Below, piece by piece: positions 44,552-52,106 of a DNA stretch of 64,000 nucleotides. Every line of letters begins with the position of its first letter. Position 1 is the stretch's first letter. Source of the DNA: Ancylomarina longa (GTDB lineage Bacteria; Bacteroidota; Bacteroidia; Bacteroidales; Marinifilaceae); assembly GCF_003996985.1 (NCBI RefSeq), contig NZ_RJJX01000002.1:186001-250000 (forward strand), given 5' to 3'. The position numbers and the translations under genes were made by a program. The notes under the pieces are model-generated. The model did not search any database. It had not been told where the DNA came from and saw only the letters and a list, made by a program, of their open reading frames with translations.

Positions 44552-45544
44552 TTACTCCCTTTCAGAAAGGAATCTTTCTGCATCCATAGCTGCCCTACAA
44601 CCGGAACCTGCAGATGTTATTGCCTGTCGGTAATGAGGATCTTTTAAATCACCACAAGCGAACACACCATGGACATTAGTTTTAGTAGTTTCTGGTTCTG
44701 TCAAGACATAACCTTGTGCATCTGTTTTTAAGTATCCATTAAATATTTTTGAATTTGGAGTATGTCCTATAGCCAAAAAGAAACCATCAATTTTCACATC
44801 TACTTCGCTTTCATCCGGCTCCCCCATTCGCTTAATTAATTTTACACCTTCCACCACTCCATCTCCATATAATTCTTTAGTGTTGTGTTCAAATAGAACC
44901 TCTATATTTTTAGTTCTAAACACCCGATCCTGCATAGTTTTTGATGCTCTTAAAAATGGTTTGCGAACGATCAAATACACTTTATTACACAAACCGGCCA
45001 AGTAGGTAGCTTCTTCAGCAGCGGTATCACCTCCTCCTACAACGGCAACATCCTTCCCGCGATAGAAAAATCCATCACAAGTGGCGCATGCAGAAACTCC
45101 AGACCCCATATATTTTTCCTCAGTAGGGAATCCTAAATATTTTGCAGTTGCACCTGTAGCAAGAATTACCGTCTCCGCCTCAATAAGCTTTTTATCATCA
45201 ACAATAACCTTATGCGGATAGCTAGAAAAATCAACAGAAGTAACCAAACCCCATCGGCAATCGGTTCCAAAACGCTCTGCTTGCTTTTTCAAATCCGCCA
45301 TCATTTCCGAACCCGTAATACCATCCGGATAACCAGGGAAATTATCTATTTCAGTTGTAGTTGTTAGCTGGCCTCCTGGTTGAAGTCCTTCAATTAACAC
45401 AGGTTTAAGATTTGCTCTTGCTGCATATATCGCAGCAGTATATCCTGCTGGACCAGAACCAACTATAAGACATTTTACTTTCTCAACATCTCCTTCGGGA
45501 GTTGATTTATTTTCATCTTTAAGGTTCATTGATTTAAATTCCAT
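44552..45544 (-). CDS. trxB: thioredoxin reductase
   Basis: A 330-residue FAD-dependent reductase; the start may also be Met6. The FAD site is CLIVGSGPAGYTAAIYAARA, the redox centre is SACATCDGFFYRGKD, the NADPH site VAVVGGGDTAAEEATYLAGL, and the second FAD motif GVFACGDLKDPHYRQAITSA. It passes electrons from NADPH to thioredoxin. No thioredoxin gene is adjacent. It converges on the oxoamine synthase gene; the two terminators lie back to back. Confidence 0.96.
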   Translation of the reverse strand: MEFKSMNLKDENKSTPEGDVEKVKCLIVGSGPAGYTAAIYAARANLKPVLIEGLQPGGQLTTTTEIDNFPGYPDGITGSEMMADLKKQAERFGTDCRWGLVTSVDFSSYPHKVIVDDKKLIEAETVILATGATAKYLGFPTEEKYMGSGVSACATCDGFFYRGKDVAVVGGGDTAAEEATYLAGLCNKVYLIVRKPFLRASKTMQDRVFRTKNIEVLFEHNTKELYGDGVVEGVKLIKRMGEPDESEVDVKIDGFFLAIGHTPNSKIFNGYLKTDAQGYVLTEPETTKTNVHGVFACGDLKDPHYRQAITSAGSGCRAAMDAERFLSERE

Positions 45545-45721
45545 ATGTTTACTTATTCTGTTTCTAAATTGTATTTTAGCCTAGCAAATCTACAAAATAT
45601 CCAGATAACTACAAGTGTAAATTTAAATAGATAAAGTAGATATTGTAATCAATTTTTTCGAATCTCAGTATCTCTATTTTTTGCCAATTCTGAAACATCT
45701 CTTATATTTGTCATCACAAAT

Positions 45722-45797
45722 CGGGGCGTAGCTCAGCCAGGTTTAGAGTACACGTCTGGGGGGCGTGGGGTCGGAAGTTCGAATCTTCTCGCCCCGA
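45722..45797 (+). tRNA. tRNA-Pro (anticodon GGG)
   Basis: A 76-nt cloverleaf. The acceptor stem CGGGGCG pairs with CGCCCCG and is followed by discriminator A. The anticodon arm is CACGT-CTGGGGG-GCGTG with anticodon GGG, and the T-loop is GTTCGAATC. The CCA end is not encoded. Its 3' side faces a degraded integrase, so it may once have been an integration site. Confidence 0.95.
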
Positions 45798-45819
45798 CTA
45801 GTTAAAGCCAATAAATACC

Positions 45820-45850
45820 AAGCGATTACAGTATCTGTAATCGCTTTTAT
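45820..45850 (+). terminator. terminator downstream of tRNA-Pro
   Basis: AAGCGATTACAG pairs perfectly with CTGTAATCGCTT around a TAT loop, followed by a T-rich run. Confidence 0.85.
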
Positions 45851-45937
45851 TTTGTCCTATTTTTACTTAAATATTGCGGTTTAAGATGCTTTTTGTAGCT
45901 TTAAAAGTGTAAAAACTTGCAAAAAAAATCACCCTAA

Positions 45938-46213
45938 ACGGCTACTGCAAAACGGATATTAGACACCCGTAAAGCTAAGAAAAACGGCACTTTCCCGATA
46001 AAATTAGCAGTTTCTCACAAAAGTAAGACATCATATCTACTTGCAAAAATTTCAATTCCAGAGAAATATCGGGACAATGAACGCATAAAAAGATTGATTT
46101 CGTGTCATGCTTTTGTCTTCCCTTACTTCTATCAATCGAAGCTTACAGGAATTAAAATCAGAGGTAACCGGGCAGGAAAAAGTATTGCTGATACTATCAA
46201 TCGAAGCTTGTGA
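45938..46213 (+). pseudogene. tyrosine recombinase (integrase) N-terminal remnant
   Basis: A 91-codon frame starting TATAKRILDTRKAKKNGTFP, then IKLAVSHKSKTSYLLAKISI and ending at TGA 46211. It matches the arm-type DNA-binding N-terminus of Bacteroidota phage/conjugative-transposon integrases, which usually begin M-A-T-A-K; here the first codon is ACG instead of ATG. The core-binding and catalytic domains (R-H-R-Y) are missing. It lies 140 bp beyond the 3' end of tRNA-Pro, the usual place for an integrase of a tRNA-targeting element. Confidence 0.75.
46129..46209 (+). repeat. 16-bp direct repeats 65 bp apart inside the integrase remnant
   Basis: CTATCAATCGAAGCTT occurs at 46129-46144 and again at 46194-46209. 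The second copy brings the TGA that ends the frame. The repeats may mark a rearrangement junction. Confidence 0.7.
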
Positions 46214-46505
46214 CAAATGTAACTTATAGAAAGTTACACCCCCCTTAATGCTAAAGTTGTTACTTATAAAAAAGAGATAAAAACATTTTTTTATTCTTTC
46301 ACCAACAATAATTTAGGATTCGTATAAATAAACAAATCGCTTATAACTTGACATAGAAACAATTTTGATTTTACACAATTTATCAATATTTTCACTTGTC
46401 AAAATAGGTAACTCGTCGACTGGTCATCAACCGGATAGATTTAGCGAGCCACTGGAAGAAGAGGTCGACGAGCCCTACAATATACAAACTAAATTCGTAT
46501 TAAAA
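46214..46505. other. spacer with the upstream region of the HU-fold gene
   Basis: AT-rich and non-coding as far as I can see, although the frame of the downstream gene is open back to 46365. That extension (containing GHQPDRFSEPLEEEVDEPYN) does not look like an HU-protein N-terminus, so I treat it as leader. The promoter is probably near the TTGACA-like region at 46348. Confidence 0.4.
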
Positions 46506-47207
46506 ATGAGTTTACGATATGGTTTAACACCCAATAGTCTTACCGACGATCCGGATGATTATATGGGAATAGTAACAGATAATGAGTCGGTTAACGAAGA
46601 GCAAATTGTAGAACAAATGATTGGCAAAGGCTCTACGGTAACCAAAGCCGAAGCCCTTTCGGTAATTGAGGAATTTGAATATGCTGTAGTAGAAGCAGTA
46701 AAAAACGGAAACAATGTGAACACCAGATTATTCAAAGTTCATCCTAGTGTGGCCGGTGTATTTAACGATAAACAGGATCATTTCGATGCTTCGCGACATG
46801 CCATAAAATTGAATTTACTTGCTGGTTCAAGATTAAGGGCTGCCATTGCAGATATTGAATTACATAAAGTGGAAATTGTATCGCCACAACCTGTATTGCA
46901 ACAATTTGTTGATCTTAAATCGAAAGTAATTAACGAGACCTTTACACCCGGACAGGTAGCATCTATTCGCGGTTCTTTGCTTAAATTCGATACAACGGAT
47001 TCCCAACAAGGCATATTTTTCATCAATACAACAGGAGAAGAAACCCGCGTAGAAAATGTAATCAAAAACAAACCATCCGAAGTGCTTTTCTTCGTACCCG
47101 ATTCGTTGAGCGAAGGTACGTTCCAAATAGAATTACGCAGTATCTTTCATCATTCCAATACCATGAAAAAAGGTCGTTTATTAAACGATCTGATTCCTGT
47201 AAAATAA
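46506..47207 (+). CDS. HU/IHF-fold DNA-binding protein with C-terminal beta domain
   Basis: ATG 46506 is chosen over 46365 because the family begins M-S-L-R-Y-G-L and this start gives 233 residues. Residues ~1-125 resemble an HU-like fold: SVNEEQIVEQMIGKGSTVTK, then AEALSVIEEFEYAVVEAVKN and a beta-arm region GVFNDKQDHFDASRHAIKLN. Residues ~150-233 are a beta-rich DUF4469-type domain (FTPGQVASIRGSLLKFDTTD; VLFFVPDSLSEGTFQIELRS). Such proteins occur in many copies in Bacteroidota; binding to DNA is inferred. It lies between an integrase remnant and a tandem repeat, which suggests an accessory or former mobile segment. Confidence 0.8.
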   Translation: MSLRYGLTPNSLTDDPDDYMGIVTDNESVNEEQIVEQMIGKGSTVTKAEALSVIEEFEYAVVEAVKNGNNVNTRLFKVHPSVAGVFNDKQDHFDASRHAIKLNLLAGSRLRAAIADIELHKVEIVSPQPVLQQFVDLKSKVINETFTPGQVASIRGSLLKFDTTDSQQGIFFINTTGEETRVENVIKNKPSEVLFFVPDSLSEGTFQIELRSIFHHSNTMKKGRLLNDLIPVK

Positions 47208-47227
47208 AAATAAAGCAGATATAGTAA

Positions 47228-47272
47228 ACAGATGCTCGTTTGTAAGATCAAATGAGCATCTGTCTTTTTTTA
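47228..47272 (+). terminator. intrinsic terminator of the HU-fold gene
   Basis: ACAGATGCTC pairs with GAGCATCTGT, with extra TTTG/CAAA pairs inside, and a T7 tract follows. Confidence 0.9.
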
Positions 47273-47297
47273 CCCCTAATCCGATTCGCTTCTGCCC

Positions 47298-47396
47298 CCC
47301 AAACAACTTGGGTAGTACTTCCCAAACAACTTGGGCAGTGCTTCCCAAACAACTTGGGTAGTACTTCCCAAACAACCGGGGTAGTACTTCCCAAAC
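47298..47396. repeat. 23-bp tandem repeat, ~4.3 units, each with a hairpin
   Basis: The unit is CCCAAACAACTTGGG plus TAGTACTT. Units start at 47298, 47321, 47344, 47367 and (partial) 47390, with a few substitutions (CAGTGCTT in unit 2, CCGGGG in unit 4). Each contains the inverted repeat CCCAA/TTGGG. There are no spacers, so it is not a CRISPR array. Confidence 0.9.
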
Positions 47397-47574
47397 ATCA
47401 GAATAGTTTCTATTGTCTTTTCACTACAAAAAGAATTAGTCCGCTTTACAAGCACAGTTATCCAGATCACTCAAACAGCAGAATCGCTTTTATAAGCTAG
47501 TACCAATTTGATGATGAATATCAAAAGCTCAGATTCCTAAAAAACCATTATCTTCCCTATAAAAATTATAACAC

Positions 47575-48057
47575 ATGAAAGGAATTCAAGATTACTATCC
47601 CGATCATTTTGCGCAATGCTACGGTTGCGGACGATTAAACGAGCACGGACATCAGATTAAAACCAATTGGAATGGAGCCGAAACCATAACGAAATTTGTA
47701 CCCAAAACCTATCATACCGCCATTCCGGGATTTGTGTATGGTGGTTTACTGGCATCATTAATTGATTGTCATGGAACAGGATCGGCGGCACTGGCCCTTG
47801 CAAAAGCAAAAAATATCGTGCTCGACAAAAGCAATGCTCCTCGTTGTGTTACTGCCTCGTTACAGGTGAAATACCTTAAACCAACTCCAATAGGTAGCGA
47901 AATTGAAATCAAAGGAATAATAAGTGAAATCACAGAACGTAAAGTAAAAGTAAGCTGTGAATTATTTGCTGATGATATGCTGTGCGTAACTGGTGAGGTA
48001 ATAGCTGTTTTGGTTCCTGATAATTTTGGGAAACCAAAGAATGCAAATCTTCAGTAA
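47575..48057 (+). CDS. PaaI/YbdB-type hotdog-fold thioesterase
   Basis: A 160-residue single-domain hotdog protein, cytoplasmic. FAQCYGCGRLNEHGHQIKTN precedes the fold; GFVYGGLLASLIDCHGTGSA is the central helix with the active-site region. VTASLQVKYLKPTPIGSEIE and CELFADDMLCVTGEVIAVLV are the closing strands. The family hydrolyses acyl-CoA thioesters; the substrate cannot be told. It is monocistronic with a terminator at 48196-48233. Confidence 0.85.
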   Translation: MKGIQDYYPDHFAQCYGCGRLNEHGHQIKTNWNGAETITKFVPKTYHTAIPGFVYGGLLASLIDCHGTGSAALALAKAKNIVLDKSNAPRCVTASLQVKYLKPTPIGSEIEIKGIISEITERKVKVSCELFADDMLCVTGEVIAVLVPDNFGKPKNANLQ

Positions 48058-48195
48058 ACAACTACAACATAGATAAATATCAATTGCTGATTTTGATTTT
48101 CCAATGATAATGTTCTATATTGTATCGGGTTCTTTTAATAAAACAAGAAAGTAATTAATAAAATCTTATTCTGACTTAAATTACTTTCTGCCAAT

Positions 48196-48233
48196 AAAAA
48201 ATGCCGCTCGAAACAAACGAACGGCATTTTTTT
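48196..48233 (+). terminator. intrinsic terminator downstream of the thioesterase
   Basis: AAAAATGCCGCTCG pairs with CGAACGGCATTTTT (one mismatch), then further T. Confidence 0.8.
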
Positions 48234-48312
48234 ATTAGAAGTACAGAGGAAGTATAATCATCAAAAAATATTTCCCATTTTTGCAGTTCAAACAAATCAA
48301 GATAAGAAGTAA

Positions 48313-48585
48313 ATGGATCAGGAGAAATATAAACAAATGCGCCAACAGCTGTTAGACTCAAACAATTGGCCATCCCTATATATGTTCAAATTTATTATCC
48401 CGAATAAGGAAGATAAATTGACAGCAATAAAAAACTTATTCCCGGAGAATACCGAATTTGTCTTTAAAACTTCGCGTGATATTCGTTTTATCGGAATTAC
48501 CGTGAAAATTATAATGGATTCGCCCGATACAGTGCTTAAAATCTACGATCAGGCAAAGAATATAGAAGGAATCATCAGTTTATAA
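48313..48585 (+). CDS. DUF493 family protein (YbeD-like)
   Basis: A 90-residue protein with the compact ferredoxin-like fold of DUF493: WPSLYMFKFIIPNKEDKLTA, then FKTSRDIRFIGITVKIIMDS and VLKIYDQAKNIEGIISL. Bacteroidota members are short and have a conserved start with W-P. In enterobacteria the relative YbeD lies near lipoate genes and may have an allosteric role, but function is unproven. It has its own terminator at 48593-48626. Confidence 0.85.
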   Translation: MDQEKYKQMRQQLLDSNNWPSLYMFKFIIPNKEDKLTAIKNLFPENTEFVFKTSRDIRFIGITVKIIMDSPDTVLKIYDQAKNIEGIISL

Positions 48586-48592
48586 GAAACAA

Positions 48593-48626
48593 AAACAGGC
48601 TAATCTGCTTAAGAATAGCCTGTTTG
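48593..48626. terminator. bidirectional terminator between DUF493 and symporter genes
   Basis: AAACAGGCTA pairs with TAGCCTGTTT; the flanking genes converge here. Confidence 0.8.
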
Positions 48627-48650
48627 TCTATATTTATCATTTTTCTGTAT

Positions 48651-50312
48651 TTACCAAAACAGTGCATAAAGTACTACCAGCAAAATACAAATTGCATAAG
48701 ATACCAGGTTAAAAACCGAACCTGTTTTAAAGGTTTTTCTGCTTACCTCAATTCCTTTTGGATCATCGGCTCCTTTATTCTGAAGCAAGCTCACCAATAT
48801 AATTATTGCAATAGAAACTAAACAGATAATCCCCATCTGATCCAGAAATGGCAGGGATGGAAAGATAGATTCCAAAACCGTGCCTTGCACCCAGCCATTT
48901 GGACCAACCTTAAAGAAAAACGCTACCGGAATAGAGGACAATGTTCCTACAATAGCAGCTTTGTTTGTCGTCTTTTTCCAAAACAATCCCATTAAGAAAA
49001 CAGCAAGAATACCAGGACTCACGATACCGGTGTACTCCTGAATATATTGGAATGCCTGATCGAGGCCTCCCAAAAGCGGAGCCATGATTCCAGCAATTAC
49101 CAGGGCAAATCCAGCAGACAATCGTCCCACATTTACGGTTCTTTTATCCGAAGCTTTCGGATTAAAATAAGGTTTGTAAATATCCAATGTGAAAATCGTA
49201 GAGGTTGAATTCAGCATCGAAGCCAGTGAAGAAACAATGGCGGCAGCCAATGCTGCAAATGCAACTCCTTTTAATCCCGAAGGTAAAAATTGCAACAACC
49301 AGGGATAGGCCTTGTCGGCAGCTTCCATGCTTGGTAAATTATGCTTTGCGGCCTCTCCAAGACCGGCAAGTATTTGAGGATCGTTTACCATTACATAAGC
49401 TGCAATTCCAGGAATAACTACAATTATAGGGATGATCAGTTTTAATACTGCTGCAAAAACAATTCCCCGCTGCGACTCTCTTAATGATTTAGCAGCTAAA
49501 GTTCTTTGGATTATGTATTGATTAAATCCCCAATAATATAAGTTTGCCACCCACATTCCACCAATCAATACTCCAATTCCTGGTAAATTGATATATTGGG
49601 AATTCGATTTATCTAAAATCATATGGAAACTATTTGGTGCTGCCTCATAAATATGCTTAAATCCGGCAATCACTCCATGTCCGGCAGACACATAATCCAA
49701 AGCCAAATAGGTAGTTACCAAACCTCCAAACACAAGAAAAACAACTTGAATTACATCGGTCCAGGCTACAGCCGACAAACCTCCGTACAAGGAATAACTA
49801 GCCGCAAAAAGTGCCAGGCCAATCACACCGTAAATCATCGGAATCCCCATAATTGTTTCCATGGCCAACGCACCCAAATAAAGCACTGATGTCAAATTTA
49901 CAAATACATACAAGCCAATCCAGAAGATTGCAAGTATGGTTTTTAAGTTGGTTGAGAATCGCTGTTCCACAAACTCGGGGATGGTGTACAATCCTTTTTC
50001 AATGAAAATGGGAAGAAAATATTTTCCCACAATTATCAAGGTTAGAGCAGCCATCCACTCATAAGATGCAATGGCCAATCCAATGGCGAAACCAGAACCC
50101 GACATGCCAATAAACTGCTCGGCCGAGATATTGGCTGCAATTAAGGAGGCTCCTATCGCCCACCACGGCAACGACTTGCTCGCCAAAAAATAATCATCAG
50201 CATTCTTCTGATGTCCTTCTTTATCTCGCGACACCCACAAGCCAACGCCCACAATTACGATTCCATAAATAATGAAGATCGCATAATCAAGAAATGAAAA
50301 TGTAGTTTCCAT
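48651..50312 (-). CDS. sodium/sugar symporter (SSS family, SGLT-like)
   Basis: A 553-residue protein with about 14 membrane helices. GASLIAANISAEQFIGMSGS, the helix YSLYGGLSAVAWTDVIQVVF, WVANLYYWGFNQYIIQRTLA and FAALAAAIVSSLASMLNSTS (sodium-site region) are hallmarks of the SGLT branch of the SSS family. It imports a sugar with sodium, fitting a marine organism. It is divergent from galM (112 bp between starts), so galactose or glucose is a likely substrate, by inference. Confidence 0.93.
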   Translation of the reverse strand: METTFSFLDYAIFIIYGIVIVGVGLWVSRDKEGHQKNADDYFLASKSLPWWAIGASLIAANISAEQFIGMSGSGFAIGLAIASYEWMAALTLIIVGKYFLPIFIEKGLYTIPEFVEQRFSTNLKTILAIFWIGLYVFVNLTSVLYLGALAMETIMGIPMIYGVIGLALFAASYSLYGGLSAVAWTDVIQVVFLVFGGLVTTYLALDYVSAGHGVIAGFKHIYEAAPNSFHMILDKSNSQYINLPGIGVLIGGMWVANLYYWGFNQYIIQRTLAAKSLRESQRGIVFAAVLKLIIPIIVVIPGIAAYVMVNDPQILAGLGEAAKHNLPSMEAADKAYPWLLQFLPSGLKGVAFAALAAAIVSSLASMLNSTSTIFTLDIYKPYFNPKASDKRTVNVGRLSAGFALVIAGIMAPLLGGLDQAFQYIQEYTGIVSPGILAVFLMGLFWKKTTNKAAIVGTLSSIPVAFFFKVGPNGWVQGTVLESIFPSLPFLDQMGIICLVSIAIIILVSLLQNKGADDPKGIEVSRKTFKTGSVFNLVSYAICILLVVLYALFW

Positions 50313-50364
50313 ATTAGAGTTAATTTTAAATATTGAAATTGATGTTTGAATTCTTTCTAAATGC

Positions 50365-50391
50365 TTGTCCGATTTTTTTGTTGTAATTTCG
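50365..50391 (+). promoter_or_regulatory. candidate promoter of galM
   Basis: TTG (50365-50367), 16-bp spacer, TAATTTCG (50384-50391), close to the Bacteroidota -33 TTG / -7 TAnnTTTG pattern, 33 bp before the ATG. Confidence 0.4.
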
Positions 50392-50424
50392 ACAACTAAA
50401 AAGTAAAACTAATAATATTTTTAG

Positions 50425-51444
50425 ATGATTGATGTAACGGATTTCGGAATTGCCCCTAACGGAGAGAAAGTTCAACTATATACTTTAAAAAATGAAAAAG
50501 GAATGACGGCTAAAATAACCAACTATGGCGGTATTTTAACCTCGCTACTCATTCCTGTTTCCGGAAAAAATAGAGAAGTTGTTTTAGGTTTCGACGATTT
50601 GGATGAATATACAAATACCGAATATATAAGCAATTGCCCGTATTTTGGAGCTTTAATCGGAAGATATGGAAACCGAATAAATAAAGGTAAATTCAGGATT
50701 GGAGACAAGGATTTTCAACTGAACTGTAATCTCGGGGATCATCATTTACATGGTGGCTTGGAAGGTTTTGATAAGAAAATATGGAAGGCGGAAATTCTTT
50801 CAGATTTTGAATTAAAATTAAGCTATACCAGTCCGGATGGGGAGGAAAATTTCCCTGGTAAGCTTGCAGTAGATGTGATTTATACACTTACCAATGAGAA
50901 CGAATTGCAAATCAAATATCAGGCCGTTACCGATCAAACTACACCGATAAACCTTACCCAGCATTCCTATTTTAATCTTTCGGAACAGCCAAAGGATATT
51001 TTAGATCATCAGCTTAAAATAAACACCGATTATATCCTGGAAACAGATGATTCGCTAATTCCCGGCGGACAATTACTGGAAGTGGAAAATACTGTTTTTG
51101 ATTTCCGCACTAAAAAAACAATCCAACAAGATATTGAAGAGTTGGAAAACTACGACGACTGTTTTGCTTTTAAAGAAAGCACTAAAGAACCCAGAAAAGT
51201 AGCGGAATTAACAGATGAGAAGGATACGCTCACAATGGAGATTCATACTACCTTCCCAGGTTTACAACTCTACTCCGGAAAATATATCGATGCAGGGAAA
51301 ATGAAAAAATTTGGTCCTTTTGCTGGAGTTGCTATAGAAGCGCAAGGCTATCCGGATGCTCCCAATCATCCCAACTTTAAACATGGTTGGTTACACCCTG
51401 GGGAGATTTACAAACAACAAACGAATTACAGGTTTATCTTTTAA
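50425..51444 (+). CDS. galM: aldose 1-epimerase (galactose mutarotase)
   Basis: A 339-residue cytoplasmic-type mutarotase without a signal peptide. TNYGGILTSLLIP, FGALIGRYGNRINKGKF, DHHLHGG, the catalytic His in PINLTQHSYFNLS and the catalytic Glu in VAIEAQGYPDAPNHPNF are all present. It interconverts alpha and beta anomers of galactose or glucose. Its divergence from an SGLT-type symporter gene and the GH2 beta-galactosidase gene at 61081 point to galactoside use. Confidence 0.95.
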   Translation: MIDVTDFGIAPNGEKVQLYTLKNEKGMTAKITNYGGILTSLLIPVSGKNREVVLGFDDLDEYTNTEYISNCPYFGALIGRYGNRINKGKFRIGDKDFQLNCNLGDHHLHGGLEGFDKKIWKAEILSDFELKLSYTSPDGEENFPGKLAVDVIYTLTNENELQIKYQAVTDQTTPINLTQHSYFNLSEQPKDILDHQLKINTDYILETDDSLIPGGQLLEVENTVFDFRTKKTIQQDIEELENYDDCFAFKESTKEPRKVAELTDEKDTLTMEIHTTFPGLQLYSGKYIDAGKMKKFGPFAGVAIEAQGYPDAPNHPNFKHGWLHPGEIYKQQTNYRFIF

Positions 51445-51457
51445 TAATGTCTCCGAT

Positions 51458-51488
51458 GCCGTATCAAAATGATGCGGCTTTTTTTTTA
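51458..51488 (+). terminator. intrinsic terminator of galM
   Basis: GCCGTATC pairs with GATGCGGC (one G-U pair) around AAAAT, followed by T10. Confidence 0.85.
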
Positions 51489-51607
51489 CCATCAAGGCTA
51501 AGTCTTATATTTTCAAAAATATACAGGCTGAATTATTAGTGGATAAAAAGAATCATTTCAATATATACACGTCTTCTGACATCCCAACAATTAATTCGTT
51601 ATTTTTT

Positions 51608-51639
51608 ATCCTACTAGTATGTACTGGTAGGATTTTTTT
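51608..51639 (+). terminator. terminator-like hairpin directly upstream of a promoter box
   Basis: ATCCTACTAGTA pairs with TACTGGTAGGAT (one T-G pair), then T7. It could insulate the next promoter, or end a short RNA begun after galM. Confidence 0.65.
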
Positions 51640-51640
51640 A

Positions 51641-51648
51641 TATATTTG
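51641..51648 (+). promoter_or_regulatory. candidate -7 box TATATTTG
   Basis: Exact match to TAnnTTTG, 75 bp before the 24-codon ORF. The -33 element is not clear. Confidence 0.5.
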
Positions 51649-51722
51649 TCGCAAAGGATTTCTAACAACCTTTTTATTGAATTATTTATTGGATTGTTTT
51701 TATCGTACAAAAACGAATTCCC

Positions 51723-51797
51723 ATGCAAAAATCAACTTCAGTAAAATTAGTTTACAGACATTCACACAAAGGATTATTTGAGTGTTTGATTTGTTAA
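51723..51797 (+). CDS. 24-residue peptide ORF ending Glu-Cys-Leu-Ile-Cys (copy 1)
   Basis: ATG 51723 to TAA 51795-51797, 24 codons. It is related to the 24-codon ORF at 58048: identical at Met1, Leu9, Tyr11, Ser14, Lys16, Gly17, Leu18, Glu20, Cys21, Ile23 and Cys24, and similar at residue 19 (Phe/Tyr). Codons for Gly17, Leu18, Glu20 and Cys21 differ synonymously between the two, which indicates selection on the peptide. There is no hydrophobic signal. It lies ~75 bp after a promoter box and 309 bp before the second susC. It may be a leader peptide, a signal peptide-pheromone or a modified-peptide precursor; function is unknown. Confidence 0.65.
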   Translation: MQKSTSVKLVYRHSHKGLFECLIC

Positions 51798-52000
51798 TAC
51801 TACTTCGTTAAGAATAGAATTACACTATTCTTCCAGCATGGTTCCTAAATGTTTTAGCCAAACCACCTGGGGTGTTTTATACATTACTTCATTGTAATAT
51901 CGATCTTCTGTTTATTTCGGATACTGAATCCCCACAACAGTTATTCAAAACAAATATCAAGTATCAGCAACACCATTAATTCATAAAAACATATAAAAAA

Positions 52001-52031
52001 AAACAGAGAAAGCTACCAACAATCTCTGTTT
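52001..52031 (-). terminator. hairpin with minus-strand T tract, upstream of susC2
   Basis: AAACAGAGA pairs with TCTCTGTTT; T9 follows on the minus strand. No minus-strand gene is seen to use it, so it may block antisense transcription or act as a leader hairpin. Confidence 0.5.
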
Positions 52032-52106
52032 ACACATTAATAATTCTTTGTTGTTTCAAGCCTAAATCAGGAAACAACAAAACTAACTTTTAACGCATCT
52101 AAATTT

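Larger units (their letters stand above)
51489..52106. promoter_or_regulatory. 618-bp leader region of the second susC with embedded small ORF
   Basis: It contains a terminator-like hairpin (51608-51639), a TATATTTG promoter box (51641-51648), a 24-codon ORF (51723-51797), a hairpin AAGAATAG/CTATTCTT (51810-51832) and a minus-strand terminator-like hairpin (52001-52031). An open frame at 51539-51781 crosses several of these and is not believed. Confidence 0.6.

Noticed and set aside
46365-46505. 47-codon extension of the HU-fold protein
   Set aside because: Unlike the family N-terminus and in AT-rich leader DNA; ATG 46506 gives the expected start.
47298-47396. CRISPR array
   Set aside because: Units of 23 bp follow each other without unique spacers, and no cas gene is near.
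51539-51781. 80-codon ORF upstream of susC2
   Set aside because: It crosses a terminator-like hairpin and a promoter box and overlaps the conserved 24-codon ORF in another frame; composition is not protein-like.
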